A stretch of 20,608 nt of DNA from an uncultured Clostridia bacterium (GCA_934155265.1 CAKPGU010000023.1:1-20608); one strand, 5' to 3'; counted from the first letter of the stretch, positions 7,248 to 15,172 are shown. Program-made: numbers and translations. The notes: generated by a model from the sequence alone, not told the origin.

Positions 7248-7297
7248 TTAAAGGGTGTCCCCTGTGGTAAATTTTTTTACCATTAAAGGGTGTCCCC
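7248..7297. repeat. Direct repeat pair TTAAAGGGTGTCCCC
   Basis: Two identical 15-bp copies at 7248-7262 and 7283-7297. Between them GGTAAA and TTTACC can pair. It resembles the GGGAC-type intergenic repeats common in Clostridia, but differs in sequence from the GGACCGGGTAC family elsewhere in the window. Confidence 0.75.
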
Positions 7298-7308
7298 AAT
7301 GGTTTCTA

Positions 7309-7354
7309 AAAAGTTAAAGAGAAAAGCATTTACATGCCTTCCTCTTTAACTTTT
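7309..7354 (-). terminator. Terminator of the 295-aa gene
   Basis: AAAAGTTAAAGAG pairs perfectly (13 bp) with CTCTTTAACTTTT, with an inner GCAT/ATGC helix. It lies about 30 nt after the stop of the minus-strand gene. Confidence 0.8.
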
Positions 7355-7382
7355 GAAATTTAGATTATTTATTTAATTTCTG

Positions 7383-8270
7383 TCACATCTCAGTGTCACC
7401 TTTTAAAAATTTTTCAAGCTCCTTTGCAATGACTTTTATTATCACATGCATTTCCTCTTCACTTATTATTTGAGTAACTGTGTATTCTTTTACTATATCA
7501 TTCTCAACTTTAATCGTCGAAAATACATGTTCATCAATTTCCGAAATAATATTTGCTGATACATCTCTTCCCATTTTTCCTACTAACCATTTAATTATAG
7601 GAAAAACATCATAGTAATACCATTTTGTTTCACTACATTCAAAAAGATATTTAATAACATCTTCATCTAATTTATCATCTCTTTTTGGATATTCAACTGT
7701 TATTTTATTCTTCTGTGAACAAATTGTAATTACAGTATTCTTGTTAAATGAGATTTCACACATTGTATCACTGTTACTTTCATCCTGTTTCAATTTAAGG
7801 ATACTAGTTTTTATTAACTTATTTGATCCATCTTTACCTATTTCATAGCAGAATGACTTATCCACTAATGGTTCTGATGGATTATTTCTTTTTCCAATAT
7901 AATATTGGGTCATCTTATAGTACTCATTTGCATCTTTAGCCAACATGTAATATTTATTTCCACAGCTATCAGTCAAATCAATATCTAAATAAGATATAAA
8001 AGCTTCTTTTATTTGTATTGGAAATGACACTTCATCTAAATTAATGAATAGGTCTTTAAATTGTTTTATCTCTATTCCTTTATATCTTCTTAAATTAAAC
8101 ATCCATAGTTCAACATTTTTTTGTACCCATTTTTTTACTGTGTCATTTGCAAATACAACTTCATCATAAAAATTAGATTTTTCTAATTTTCTCCGCATTA
8201 AAGTTATATTAAATCTTCTTATGATCCATTTAATGTTACTTAATATTTCTCTCACTTTTCTAAATTTCAT
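7383..8270 (-). CDS. 295-aa hypothetical protein, accessory
   Basis: An unrecognised soluble protein. The N-terminus MKFRKVREILSNIKWIIRRF is strongly basic and may be an amphipathic helix. The rest is acidic and rich in beta-forming residues, with no catalytic motif that I can identify. The ATG at 8270 has AAGGAGGAAAA upstream, and its own promoter, leader palindrome and terminator make it a stand-alone unit. Residue 26 is encoded by CGG in an intact frame, as in the other two genes of this block. It may be a cargo gene acquired together with its neighbours; nothing visible links it to a known system. Confidence 0.7.
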   Translation of the reverse strand: MKFRKVREILSNIKWIIRRFNITLMRRKLEKSNFYDEVVFANDTVKKWVQKNVELWMFNLRRYKGIEIKQFKDLFINLDEVSFPIQIKEAFISYLDIDLTDSCGNKYYMLAKDANEYYKMTQYYIGKRNNPSEPLVDKSFCYEIGKDGSNKLIKTSILKLKQDESNSDTMCEISFNKNTVITICSQKNKITVEYPKRDDKLDEDVIKYLFECSETKWYYYDVFPIIKWLVGKMGRDVSANIISEIDEHVFSTIKVENDIVKEYTVTQIISEEEMHVIIKVIAKELEKFLKGDTEM

Positions 8271-8283
8271 GTTTTTCCTCCTT

Positions 8284-8297
8284 TTTGCAATTGCAAA
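8284..8297. promoter_or_regulatory. 14-bp perfect palindrome in a 5' leader
   Basis: TTTGCAATTGCAAA lies between promoter and start codon of the 295-aa gene, about 14 nt before the ATG. It is a candidate operator for a dimeric repressor; the regulator is not identified. Confidence 0.4.
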
Positions 8298-8322
8298 TTG
8301 AATTTTTTACAAATTTGAAAAT

Positions 8323-8351
8323 ATTTTATCATAAAAGTATACATAAGTCAA
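8323..8351 (-). promoter_or_regulatory. Sigma-A promoter of the 295-aa gene
   Basis: Minus-strand -35 TTGACT (8351-8346), 17-nt spacer, -10 TAAAAT (8328-8323). Confidence 0.7.
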
Positions 8352-8414
8352 TTTTTTCATATAATTAGCTATTAAACTCACTGTTCCTTTAACTCTTAAT
8401 GATCAATACTTAGA

Positions 8415-8447
8415 AAAATAGCCTAGCTTTAAAAGCTAGACTATTTT
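8415..8447 (-). terminator. Terminator of the SSB-like gene
   Basis: AAAATAG/CTATTTT and CTAGCTTT/AAAGCTAG form an almost continuous stem about 10 nt past the stop of the minus-strand gene. Confidence 0.8.
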
Positions 8448-8456
8448 AACTTAGAA

Positions 8457-9203
8457 TTATTCTTCTTTATCATAAAAATCTCTATCAGTAATATTTGTAA
8501 TACTGATTACAGATACTTCATACGCAATTTTGCGTACTTTTTTCTCTGTATTACCGTTCTCGCATTTCCAATACTCACGGCTCTGAAGTCTGCCGTAAAG
8601 CTGAATATTATCACCAACATAGAACCGGTCTCTTGCATATCTAGCATTTCTGCCCCAAATAATGCATGGTATATAGGCTGACTTGCCATATCGATTGTTT
8701 ACAGCAATTACAACATCTGTAATCTCTCTTCCTTTTGGAGACTTTCGATATATTGGCTCTTTTACTACAAAGCCATTTAAATATACCTGATTCTTTCTTT
8801 TTTCCTCCATCTCCTCTTCGTTATTATATGTTTCTAACCATCTAACGAATACGAATACATCGAGGTGTCTCTTCCCATTTTTGTCTTTAATGTTACATGT
8901 TCTCAGTTGCCCAGCAACTTCAACGAATTTACCTACAATTGTTGTTTTGTTTCCTATTAGAGATTCAGATACAATTATAGGTACTACGTCTTCTATACCA
9001 CTCGCTCTTATTACTTTCACACGAGTTTTATAGAATCTTTCAAACATAGCCTGATGACTGAACTCTAATTTTTCTTCAATCACCCCGCTGACAAAAACTT
9101 TGTCGTTTTCGTCAAAGACCTTTTGTTCACCAAATTTTTTCTCCACTCTTGCAAGGCATCCTCTCAGAAACTGTTTTTCCCGTCTTTCATCATTTACTAC
9201 CAT
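8457..9203 (-). CDS. SSB-like protein with two OB folds
   Basis: 248-aa protein. Residues about 140-235 look like a single-stranded DNA-binding OB fold: NQVYLNGFVVKEPIYRKSP opening strand, the TDVVIAVNN strand, then IIWGRNARYA and NIQLYGRLQSREY, in the order found in Ssb. Residues about 35-125 may be a second, diverged OB fold (KTTIVGKFVEVAGQLRTCN). The acidic DDDIPF-type tip of housekeeping Ssb is absent; it ends DRDFYDKEE. Ssb proteins protect single-stranded DNA; extra copies of this kind often belong to mobile elements. The ATG at 9203 has a CAGGAGGAAAA site. Residue 193 uses CGG in frame. It has its own promoter and terminator, with no replication or transfer genes beside it. Confidence 0.75.
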   Translation of the reverse strand: MVVNDERREKQFLRGCLARVEKKFGEQKVFDENDKVFVSGVIEEKLEFSHQAMFERFYKTRVKVIRASGIEDVVPIIVSESLIGNKTTIVGKFVEVAGQLRTCNIKDKNGKRHLDVFVFVRWLETYNNEEEMEEKRKNQVYLNGFVVKEPIYRKSPKGREITDVVIAVNNRYGKSAYIPCIIWGRNARYARDRFYVGDNIQLYGRLQSREYWKCENGNTEKKVRKIAYEVSVISITNITDRDFYDKEE

Positions 9204-9344
9204 GTACTTTTCCTCCTGAAAAAAATATTTTTGCTTATGTACATTAAGTAAAAGAATAATTCTAAATTGTTTACATATACAAAATTTGCATATGTTTTTT
9301 AATTAAGAAATATCTTTCTTCTTATATATATAAACAATACATTT

Positions 9345-9373
9345 ATTATATCACTTTTTTTCAGTTATGTAAA
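9345..9373 (-). promoter_or_regulatory. Sigma-A promoter of the SSB-like gene
   Basis: Minus-strand -35 TTTACA (9373-9368), 17-nt spacer, -10 TATAAT (9350-9345). The leader would be about 140 nt. Confidence 0.65.
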
Positions 9374-9443
9374 GTTTTTTGTATATATTTATGCAATACA
9401 ACCTGTAGTTGTTCTTATATAATTTTCTAAGTTTTTGATGTTA

Positions 9444-9722
9444 TTATATTTTCAATTCATTTTTATTAAGAATTATTTTCTTTATCAATTTTTTTTCTTC
9501 ATCTGTATCACACCAATACTTTACATGATAATAAAATATTATTACCTTTGTTTTGAATAACATTTTATTATTGTTAAAATCCGATAATACAAATTGAGGA
9601 TTATATTCTTTATTTCTGTTCTTATAAATTTTCTTATATTCTTCCTGTGGCAATTTATTTATATAATGTTTTCCTAAAACTCTAATAAAACTATATATCT
9701 CTGAATAAACATTAGACTCCAT
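9444..9722 (-). CDS. 92-aa hypothetical protein
   Basis: Starts MESNVYSEIYSFIRVLGKHY and has a C-terminal KYWCDTDEEKKLIKKII segment. It is probably helical and soluble. I do not recognise a named family. The ATG at 9722 lies 10 nt after the stop of the Sel1-transglutaminase gene, with a GGTAGGTGAG site in the gap, so it is the last gene of the ruvB-led run. No CGG in frame, matching the core genes rather than the accessory block. Confidence 0.65.
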   Translation of the reverse strand: MESNVYSEIYSFIRVLGKHYINKLPQEEYKKIYKNRNKEYNPQFVLSDFNNNKMLFKTKVIIFYYHVKYWCDTDEEKKLIKKIILNKNELKI

Positions 9723-9732
9723 ATTTACTCAC

Positions 9733-11127
9733 CTACCTATCAAAGAACTCTTTTATTTTCTCAACTATTTTCCCGTTTTTAAATTTTTCAATAACATTTT
9801 GTACAAACGTAAAATTAAACATTTTATTATTTTTATATTCACTTAATAAAATATTCTTTTTATATTTATTGAAATAATTGTTCACAATATCCTGTGGATA
9901 AGAACTATCTGTTTTAAATACGTTTGCTTTGTTATGTTCATGTGATGAACCAGTAGGAAAATCTTTTTTTGATACCAAACAATTTTGTAGACTATTTCCA
10001 TTATTTACATTTTCGGTATCAAAAGTAACATCAGCATAATACCATTTTCCATTAATTTTTGCTTGATTAAATAAATGTGTTCCATCATCATTTTCTATAT
10101 TAATTGAATCAATTCCTCTGAATTCGAGTAATTCCTTTAATACTTTGGCATATCCTGCACACACACACTTTTTATCAATCAATGCACCAATCAAATTTCT
10201 ATGTGTATATGCATCTTGGATTCTTTTCACTTTATCATTCGAAGTTGATGCTGCAGAATGGTCATACTCTATTTCACTAATAATTTTTAAGTAAATGCTC
10301 ATAAATACATCAAATTCATTTTCACCATTATTCTCTTCAATATCGTTTAAAAATTCATTAATTTTCTCTCTAATTTTATTATAATCTGATATCGAATATA
10401 AATCACCATTAACAGCAATAGCTCCGTACTTCTCATAATCAATTTCTATTTGTTCTGCTTCCTTAAAAGATTTTACTATCAAAACCTCTTTGCCGTTTAA
10501 AGAATTTAATATATCTGTATTATACTTTTCTTCAATATTTCCTTTAGCTAGTAAGTAATTGCTTGCTTTAGTAGCTTCCTTTATATCTGCATTTGATTTA
10601 TCTTGATATCCTAAATAATAACGTAATACTTTTTGAGTATATATATTATTTCTTTTAAAGTATTCAAATGCTTTATTCATATCATTAGCTGTATATAAAT
10701 AATACTCCCCTAATCTTTGTATTGCATTATCATCTCCTGCCAATGCTAATTGTTCTAATAACTGTATTCCTTTTTCTCTCTTCTGTGGATTTTTTAAATA
10801 TACAGCTCCCAAATTATACATTGCACTTTGGTCACCATCTTTTACTAACTCTATGAGTATACTTTCCCACTCTTCAATTCTTCCTTGTTCTTGATAAATA
10901 GTTGCAAGATTTCCTTTAGCCTCTTTATTTCCATTTTTAATAGCTTCTTTATATAATTCTTCTGCCTTATCAAAATTCAATTCTACTCCTAATCCAAATG
11001 TGTAATAATTAGCAAGTTCATTTTGAGCATCTGCATTTCCTTTTTGTGCTTTTTCAATAGTTTCAGTTATATCAATTGAAATAGTATCGTTATTTCCACT
11101 TTGTACATTCATCAAATTTTCAAACAA
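9733..11127 (-). CDS. Sel1-repeat protein with transglutaminase-like domain
   Basis: 464-aa two-domain protein. Residues about 30-180 are Sel1/TPR-like helical repeats (NELANYYTFGLG, KGNLATIYQEQG, AMYNLGAVYLKN, AIQRLGEYYLYT), usually protein-interaction surfaces. Residues about 270-400 are a transglutaminase/protease-like fold with the triad visible as Cys323 (KCVCAGYAK), His351 (DGTHLFN) and Asp366 (YYADVTFD). No signal peptide is seen, so it is probably cytoplasmic. The start is unclear: TTG at 11127 lacks a good ribosome-binding site. The same frame stays open for 14 more codons to an ATA at 11169, which has GAGGAAA at ideal distance and overlaps the upstream stop codon. The substrate is unknown. 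Confidence 0.8.
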   Translation of the reverse strand: MFENLMNVQSGNNDTISIDITETIEKAQKGNADAQNELANYYTFGLGVELNFDKAEELYKEAIKNGNKEAKGNLATIYQEQGRIEEWESILIELVKDGDQSAMYNLGAVYLKNPQKREKGIQLLEQLALAGDDNAIQRLGEYYLYTANDMNKAFEYFKRNNIYTQKVLRYYLGYQDKSNADIKEATKASNYLLAKGNIEEKYNTDILNSLNGKEVLIVKSFKEAEQIEIDYEKYGAIAVNGDLYSISDYNKIREKINEFLNDIEENNGENEFDVFMSIYLKIISEIEYDHSAASTSNDKVKRIQDAYTHRNLIGALIDKKCVCAGYAKVLKELLEFRGIDSINIENDDGTHLFNQAKINGKWYYADVTFDTENVNNGNSLQNCLVSKKDFPTGSSHEHNKANVFKTDSSYPQDIVNNYFNKYKKNILLSEYKNNKMFNFTFVQNVIEKFKNGKIVEKIKEFFDR

Positions 11128-11165
11128 CTCACCATTAGAATCTAATATTTTATCTGCTTTTACAA

Positions 11166-11444
11166 CTATTTTAGTTTCCTCATAATTTTTTCTACATCAC
11201 CTGTTATTAAACCTATTAATATATCTTTTTTATTAGTTTCATTTAAATTTGATTTCATCACTTCATTCATTATACATTTCATTAATTTATCATATCTGTA
11301 TGTATTTAAAACCATTTCAATTATATCGTTTTCAATCTTCTCGCCATTATTAGTCAATAAATCAAAAATTGTATCTTCAAAGTTTTGATTATTTGTTATA
11401 CTATTTTCGTCAACTAATATTTTTTTAATGTTACCTTGCTTCAT
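11166..11444 (-). CDS. 92-aa hypothetical protein
   Basis: Unrecognised acidic, probably helical protein starting MKQGNIKKILVDENSITNNQ and ending VEKIMRKLK. It has no membrane span. The ATG at 11444 has ACAAGGAGGAAAT upstream and lies 30 nt after the queH-GNAT stop. Its stop codon overlaps the likely ATA start of the Sel1-transglutaminase gene, suggesting translational coupling and perhaps joint function. Confidence 0.65.
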   Translation of the reverse strand: MKQGNIKKILVDENSITNNQNFEDTIFDLLTNNGEKIENDIIEMVLNTYRYDKLMKCIMNEVMKSNLNETNKKDILIGLITGDVEKIMRKLK

Positions 11445-11474
11445 TTAATTTCCTCCTTGTTTATTAAATCATCT

Positions 11475-12544
11475 TTAAAATTTATTATTTCTTGCTTTTT
11501 TCATAGTATAATGAGTTTGTGTTTCTATTGTCTTTTTAAATCCCATTCTTTCATATAATTTACTTGCAGGATTTTCTTTAAAACATTGTAAAATTATATC
11601 TTTATCTTTGTTCTCAAATAATACTTCTTTTAATACAGCTGTCCCAATCCCTTTATTTTGGTATTCTGGCATTATACAAATATTGCCTATTTCAAAAGTT
11701 TTATCATCTTTTGTTTTACCATTATAAAAGCCTACTAATTTATCTTTTAAATATAGTAGTTCTATATTCTTTGAATTTTCTTTCATAAATTTATTAAATA
11801 ATTTCTTTTGGTTTTCTTCATTCCATTCTCCATAGATTTTCTCTACATATTTCTTATAAACTTCCTTTTTTAAATTATAAATAAATTTAATTTCTTCCTG
11901 ATTACCGTTTTTATATGGTTTTAATTCTAAATTCGAAACATCCCAACCTAATCTAATCTTCTTTTCTGTAATTTTATTTTCAAGAAGTTGAGCCTTCTGT
12001 TGAGAAATAATGTGGTCATGATTTGAAATAGACTCGCTAAAAACACATCCACAATATTTTTGCATATACAAGCCAAGTTCTCGTGCCTCAGCTTGTCCTT
12101 CTCTAAAACCAGGTCGAAAATCCCTATACAAAAATGTAATGTCATATTTTTCTGCCATCTCCTCTCCAATTTTTTGAAGAGCTTTATGATTTTGATATGG
12201 ACTTATAAGTAGTGTTGTAGAAAATGTATCATATCCGGTGTTCTTTTGCATATTTAGCAGTCTGTTCAAGACGAACTCTATAACAATATTTAACACATCT
12301 ATTTTCTAAATCATTTATTACATTTTTGCAAAAGTCTCTTAAACCATAATTTTCTTCAAATATAGCATTTATACCGTATAGATTTTGTATATTCTTTTAA
12401 AGTGTCTCTTCTTGCTTTGTATTCCATATATGGATGTATATTAGGATTAAACCAATATACTGTTGGTTCTATTCCTTCTTCTCTTAATCTTTTTATACAA
12501 AACACACTACATGGTGCACAACATGTATGTAATAATAATTTCAA
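11475..12544 (-). CDS. queH: QueH-GNAT fusion, two +1 shifts at CGG
   Basis: The reconstructed 355-aa protein joins QueH (epoxyqueuosine reductase, last step of queuosine tRNA modification) to a GNAT acetyltransferase. QueH marks: LLLHTCCAPCS at the N-terminus, CVKYCYRVRLEQTAKYA, DTFSTTLLISPYQNH, DITFLYRDFRPGFREGQ and YCGCVFSE, with paired cysteines for the iron-sulfur site and active disulfide. The GNAT part (about residue 205 onward) has ICIMPEYQNKGIGTAVL and NPASKLYERMGF. Start is TTG at 12544 with AAGGAGGAG. Three frames are needed: residues 1-56, then 46 residues (57-102) from 12375, then 253 residues from 12236. At both joins the zero-frame codon is CGG. Broken in the zero frame, it would lose the cysteine core. 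It follows ruvB. Confidence 0.85.
12234..12237 (-). other. +1 frame break at CGGA, second site in queH
   Basis: Zero frame reads GAA CAC CGG ATA TGA. Skipping one C gives GAA CAC GGA TAT GAT, restoring KEHGYDTFSTTLL, the conserved QueH continuation. Confidence 0.9.
12373..12376 (-). other. +1 frame break at CGGT, first site in queH
   Basis: Zero frame reads TCT ATA CGG TAT AAA TGC, then a stop shortly after. Skipping C at 12376 gives GGT ATA AAT GCT and the QueH-like GINAIFEENYGLRDFCKNVI. Confidence 0.88.
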
Positions 12545-12558
12545 TTTTTCTCCTCCTT

Positions 12559-12582
12559 AAAATTTTGGACCGGTTCTTTTTT
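12559..12582. repeat. Dispersed repeat, variant GGACCGGTTCTTTTTT
   Basis: Intermediate between the GGACCGGGTACATTTT family and the GGGGACAGTTCTTTTTT copy at 20505. It links the two forms as one family. It lies between ruvB and queH. Confidence 0.7.
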
Positions 12583-12589
12583 GTTCAAA

Positions 12590-12614
12590 AATTTGGGACC
12601 GGGTACATTTTTTT
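12590..12614. repeat. Dispersed repeat copy, GGGACCGGGTAC type
   Basis: Same orientation as the copy 30 bases upstream, immediately behind the ruvB stop. Reads TTTGGGACCGGGTACATTTT. Confidence 0.8.
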
Positions 12615-12623
12615 CATTTTTTT

Positions 12624-13655
12624 CTACCCTAAATATGGATATCCTAAATGTTGATAAGCTGATGGCATTACCATTCTTCCTCTTGGTGTTCTTGAAATAA
12701 AACCAATTTGAATCAAATATGGTTCATAAACATCCTCAATAGTATCAATTTCTTCTCCAAGCGAAACTGCAATTGTTTCAATTCCAACAGGTCTACCTTG
12801 ATATTGATTTATCATGACTTCCAACATCCTTCTATCAACCTCATCAAGCCCAATCTCATCAATTTCTAACTGATTTAGTGCATGTTTTGCAACTTTCAAA
12901 TTAATTTCTCCATCACTTAAAACAAGTGCATAATCTCTAACTCTTTTTAACAATCTATTTGCAATTCTTGGAGTTCCTCTAGACCTTCTTGCAATTTCCA
13001 TTGCAGATTCATCATCAATTTTAACTCCTAATATTTTTGCAGATCTTTTAACAATTACCTTTAAATCATCAGGTGAATATAACTCCAATTTATGAATAAT
13101 TCCAAATCTATCTCTTAAAGGTGTTGTTAATGACCCAGCTTTAGTTGTTGCTCCAATTAAAGTAAACTTTGGTAAATCAATTCTAATTGATTTTGCACTT
13201 GGACCTGTTCCTATAACAATGTCTAATGTAAAGTCCTCTAATGCTGGATATAATATTTCTTCCACATTTTTACTTAATCTATGAATTTCATCTATAAACA
13301 GAACATCATTTTCTGACAAAGTTGTTAATATTGCTGCTAAATCTCCAGGCTTTTCAATTGCTGGACCAGAGGTAATTTTTATATTTGACTTCATTTCATT
13401 AGCCACTATATTTGCAATTGTAGTTTTGCCAAGTCCAGGTGGTCCATAAAATAAGCAGTGGTCAAGTGCTTCCCCTCTTTTTTTTGCCGCTTCTATATAT
13501 ATTTTCATATTCTCTTTAACTTTTGTTTGACCAATATATTCATCAAGTGTCTGGGGTCTTAAAGAGGTTTCTAATCTTTCTTCTTGTCTATCTTCTAATT
13601 CTGGTCTTACTAAAGATATATTATCTACATTTTCTTGTTGTAATTCTTTTTCCAT
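12624..13655 (-). CDS. ruvB: Holliday junction helicase subunit RuvB
   Basis: 343-aa AAA+ motor that drives branch migration of Holliday junctions with RuvA during recombinational repair. It has LRPQTLDEYIGQ near residue 32, Walker A GPPGLGKT near 70-77, Walker B FIDEIHRL, the GATTKAGSLTTPLRDRFG stretch with the arginine finger, and a C-terminal winged helix ending GRMVMPSAYQHLGYPY. Length is typical. The ATG at 13655 has AGGAAAGGAAA upstream. Its promoter lies at 13724-13752, divergent from spoVB. ruvA is not adjacent. queH follows 79 nt downstream, separated by two dispersed repeats. Confidence 0.97.
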   Translation of the reverse strand: MEKELQQENVDNISLVRPELEDRQEERLETSLRPQTLDEYIGQTKVKENMKIYIEAAKKRGEALDHCLFYGPPGLGKTTIANIVANEMKSNIKITSGPAIEKPGDLAAILTTLSENDVLFIDEIHRLSKNVEEILYPALEDFTLDIVIGTGPSAKSIRIDLPKFTLIGATTKAGSLTTPLRDRFGIIHKLELYSPDDLKVIVKRSAKILGVKIDDESAMEIARRSRGTPRIANRLLKRVRDYALVLSDGEINLKVAKHALNQLEIDEIGLDEVDRRMLEVMINQYQGRPVGIETIAVSLGEEIDTIEDVYEPYLIQIGFISRTPRGRMVMPSAYQHLGYPYLG

Positions 13656-13723
13656 TTATAGTCTGTTTCCTTTCCTATTCAATCTATTTCAATAATGCTT
13701 TTTATACATATTAACATATTAAA

Positions 13724-13752
13724 ATTATATCAAACGTGTTCTATTTTTGCAA
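13724..13752 (-). promoter_or_regulatory. Sigma-A promoter of ruvB
   Basis: Minus-strand -35 TTGCAA (13752-13747), 17-nt spacer, -10 TATAAT (13729-13724). Confidence 0.65.
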
Positions 13753-13778
13753 TGTTTTTATATATTTAGTTGAGGACC

Positions 13779-13837
13779 AAATGTACCGGGTACAAAATGT
13801 CCAGGGAAAAAATGTACCCGGTACAAAATGTCCCAAG
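13779..13837. repeat. Tandem pair of dispersed repeats before spoVB
   Basis: Two direct copies of AATGTACCsGGTACAAAATG at about 13779-13806 and 13808-13837, differing by one base in the centre (G/C). Each contains the near-palindrome GTACCsGGTAC. They lie just upstream of the spoVB ribosome-binding site, which starts within the last few bases. Confidence 0.8.
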
Positions 13838-13852
13838 GAAAGGATTAGACTA

Positions 13853-15172
13853 TTGAAAGTATTAAAAATATTTATATTAAATACTATTATTTTACTTATT
13901 AGTACAGTATTATTGCAAATAATCCAAATGTTTTTCAGCATATATATTTCAAACACTATTGGAGAAGAAGCTGTTGGTGTTTTTTCACTTGTTATGTCTG
14001 TATATATGTTTGGAATAACACTTGCATCTGCAGGAATTAATATATCTGCAACAAGAGTTGTATCTGAGGAACTTGCATGTCAAAATGAAATCGGAGCAAA
14101 AAAAGCTGCAAAAAGATGTATCTTTTTCAGCCTTGTTTTTAGTATTTGTGCAAGTTTAATATTCTTCGTATCTGCCGATTTTATAACAATTCATTGTTTA
14201 CACAACCGTATTAGCAAAAAAGTAATATATTTAATATGTATAGCTCTTCCTTTTATTTCTATGTCATCAGCTATAAATGGCTATTTTACAGCTGTTAGAC
14301 GTGTTTATAAAAATGCTTTTGCAAAATTTTTTGAAGAATTTGTAAAAATTGCATGTACAGCCTTTTTTCTAAAATCATTCATGCCTGATGGTATTGATTA
14401 TGCATGCTATTCTTTAATTTTAGCTGATGTAATTTCAGAAATAACATCATTTTTGCATTTATACATTTTGTATATTAGAGATAAAAAAGGTTCACTTATC
14501 GAATCAAGATATAAAGATTTGGATAGTTATAATAAACGTATTTTACGTATAACAATTCCAGTTGCATTAACATCATACTTGCGTTCTGGATTATCAACAA
14601 TAAAACAACTAATTATTCCTTCAAGCTTACAAAAAAGTGGTATGAATTCATCAAATTCTCTTATAGCTTATGGAATCGTTAATGGAATGACATTACCAAT
14701 TATAATGTTTCCAGTAAGCCTTGTTTCAAGTTTTAGCACTTTACTTATTCCTGAATTTTCTAGATATTATGCTCAGGAAAAATACAAAAAAATAAAAAGT
14801 GTTTCATCAATTATTTTGATTTGCACTTTTATTTTTTCAGTGATTATAGCAATATTTATTTTTGTTTTTTCAGATAAATTGAGTAATCTTATTTATCATA
14901 AGTCTGAAATTGCAAAATATTTGCGCATTCTTTCTCCACTAATTATTTTTATGTATTTAGATATTATTATTGATAGTATCCTGAAAGGCTTAGATGCTCA
15001 GGTTGATGTTATGATTATTAATGTTTTTGATTGCCTTATTAGTATTGCTTTTATTTATTTTCTAGTTCCTATTCTTGGTTTTAATGGCTATGTTATTTCT
15101 ATTTTTATTAGTGAAATAGTTGATTTTAGTTTGAGTGGACATAAACTTTTAAAAATACTTAAAAATATGTAA
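13853..15172 (+). CDS. spoVB: Stage V sporulation protein B-type flippase
   Basis: 439-aa MOP-superfamily membrane protein with about 12 hydrophobic segments. The N-terminal block FSLVMSVYMFGITLASAGIN followed by ATRVVSEE is a SpoVB hallmark. SpoVB is needed for spore cortex peptidoglycan, presumably moving lipid-linked precursors across the forespore outer membrane. I start it at TTG 13853 because AAGGAAAGGA lies 8 nt upstream and the protein then opens MKVLKIFILNTIILLIST, a natural first helix. The longer frame from 13736 would read straight through two dispersed repeats and is unlikely. It is shorter than the Bacillus protein (518 aa). It lies divergent from ruvB and convergent with the 78-aa gene. 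Confidence 0.88.
   Translation: MKVLKIFILNTIILLISTVLLQIIQMFFSIYISNTIGEEAVGVFSLVMSVYMFGITLASAGINISATRVVSEELACQNEIGAKKAAKRCIFFSLVFSICASLIFFVSADFITIHCLHNRISKKVIYLICIALPFISMSSAINGYFTAVRRVYKNAFAKFFEEFVKIACTAFFLKSFMPDGIDYACYSLILADVISEITSFLHLYILYIRDKKGSLIESRYKDLDSYNKRILRITIPVALTSYLRSGLSTIKQLIIPSSLQKSGMNSSNSLIAYGIVNGMTLPIIMFPVSLVSSFSTLLIPEFSRYYAQEKYKKIKSVSSIILICTFIFSVIIAIFIFVFSDKLSNLIYHKSEIAKYLRILSPLIIFMYLDIIIDSILKGLDAQVDVMIINVFDCLISIAFIYFLVPILGFNGYVISIFISEIVDFSLSGHKLLKILKNM

Noticed and set aside
7248..7297. CRISPR-like repeat-spacer unit
   Set aside because: Only two 15-bp copies, with no cas genes; better explained as an intergenic repeat pair.
12234..12376. queH as a simple decayed pseudogene
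   Set aside because: All cysteine motifs and conserved blocks are intact across three frames, and both breaks share the CGG pattern seen in two other genes, so ordinary decay is not the best explanation.
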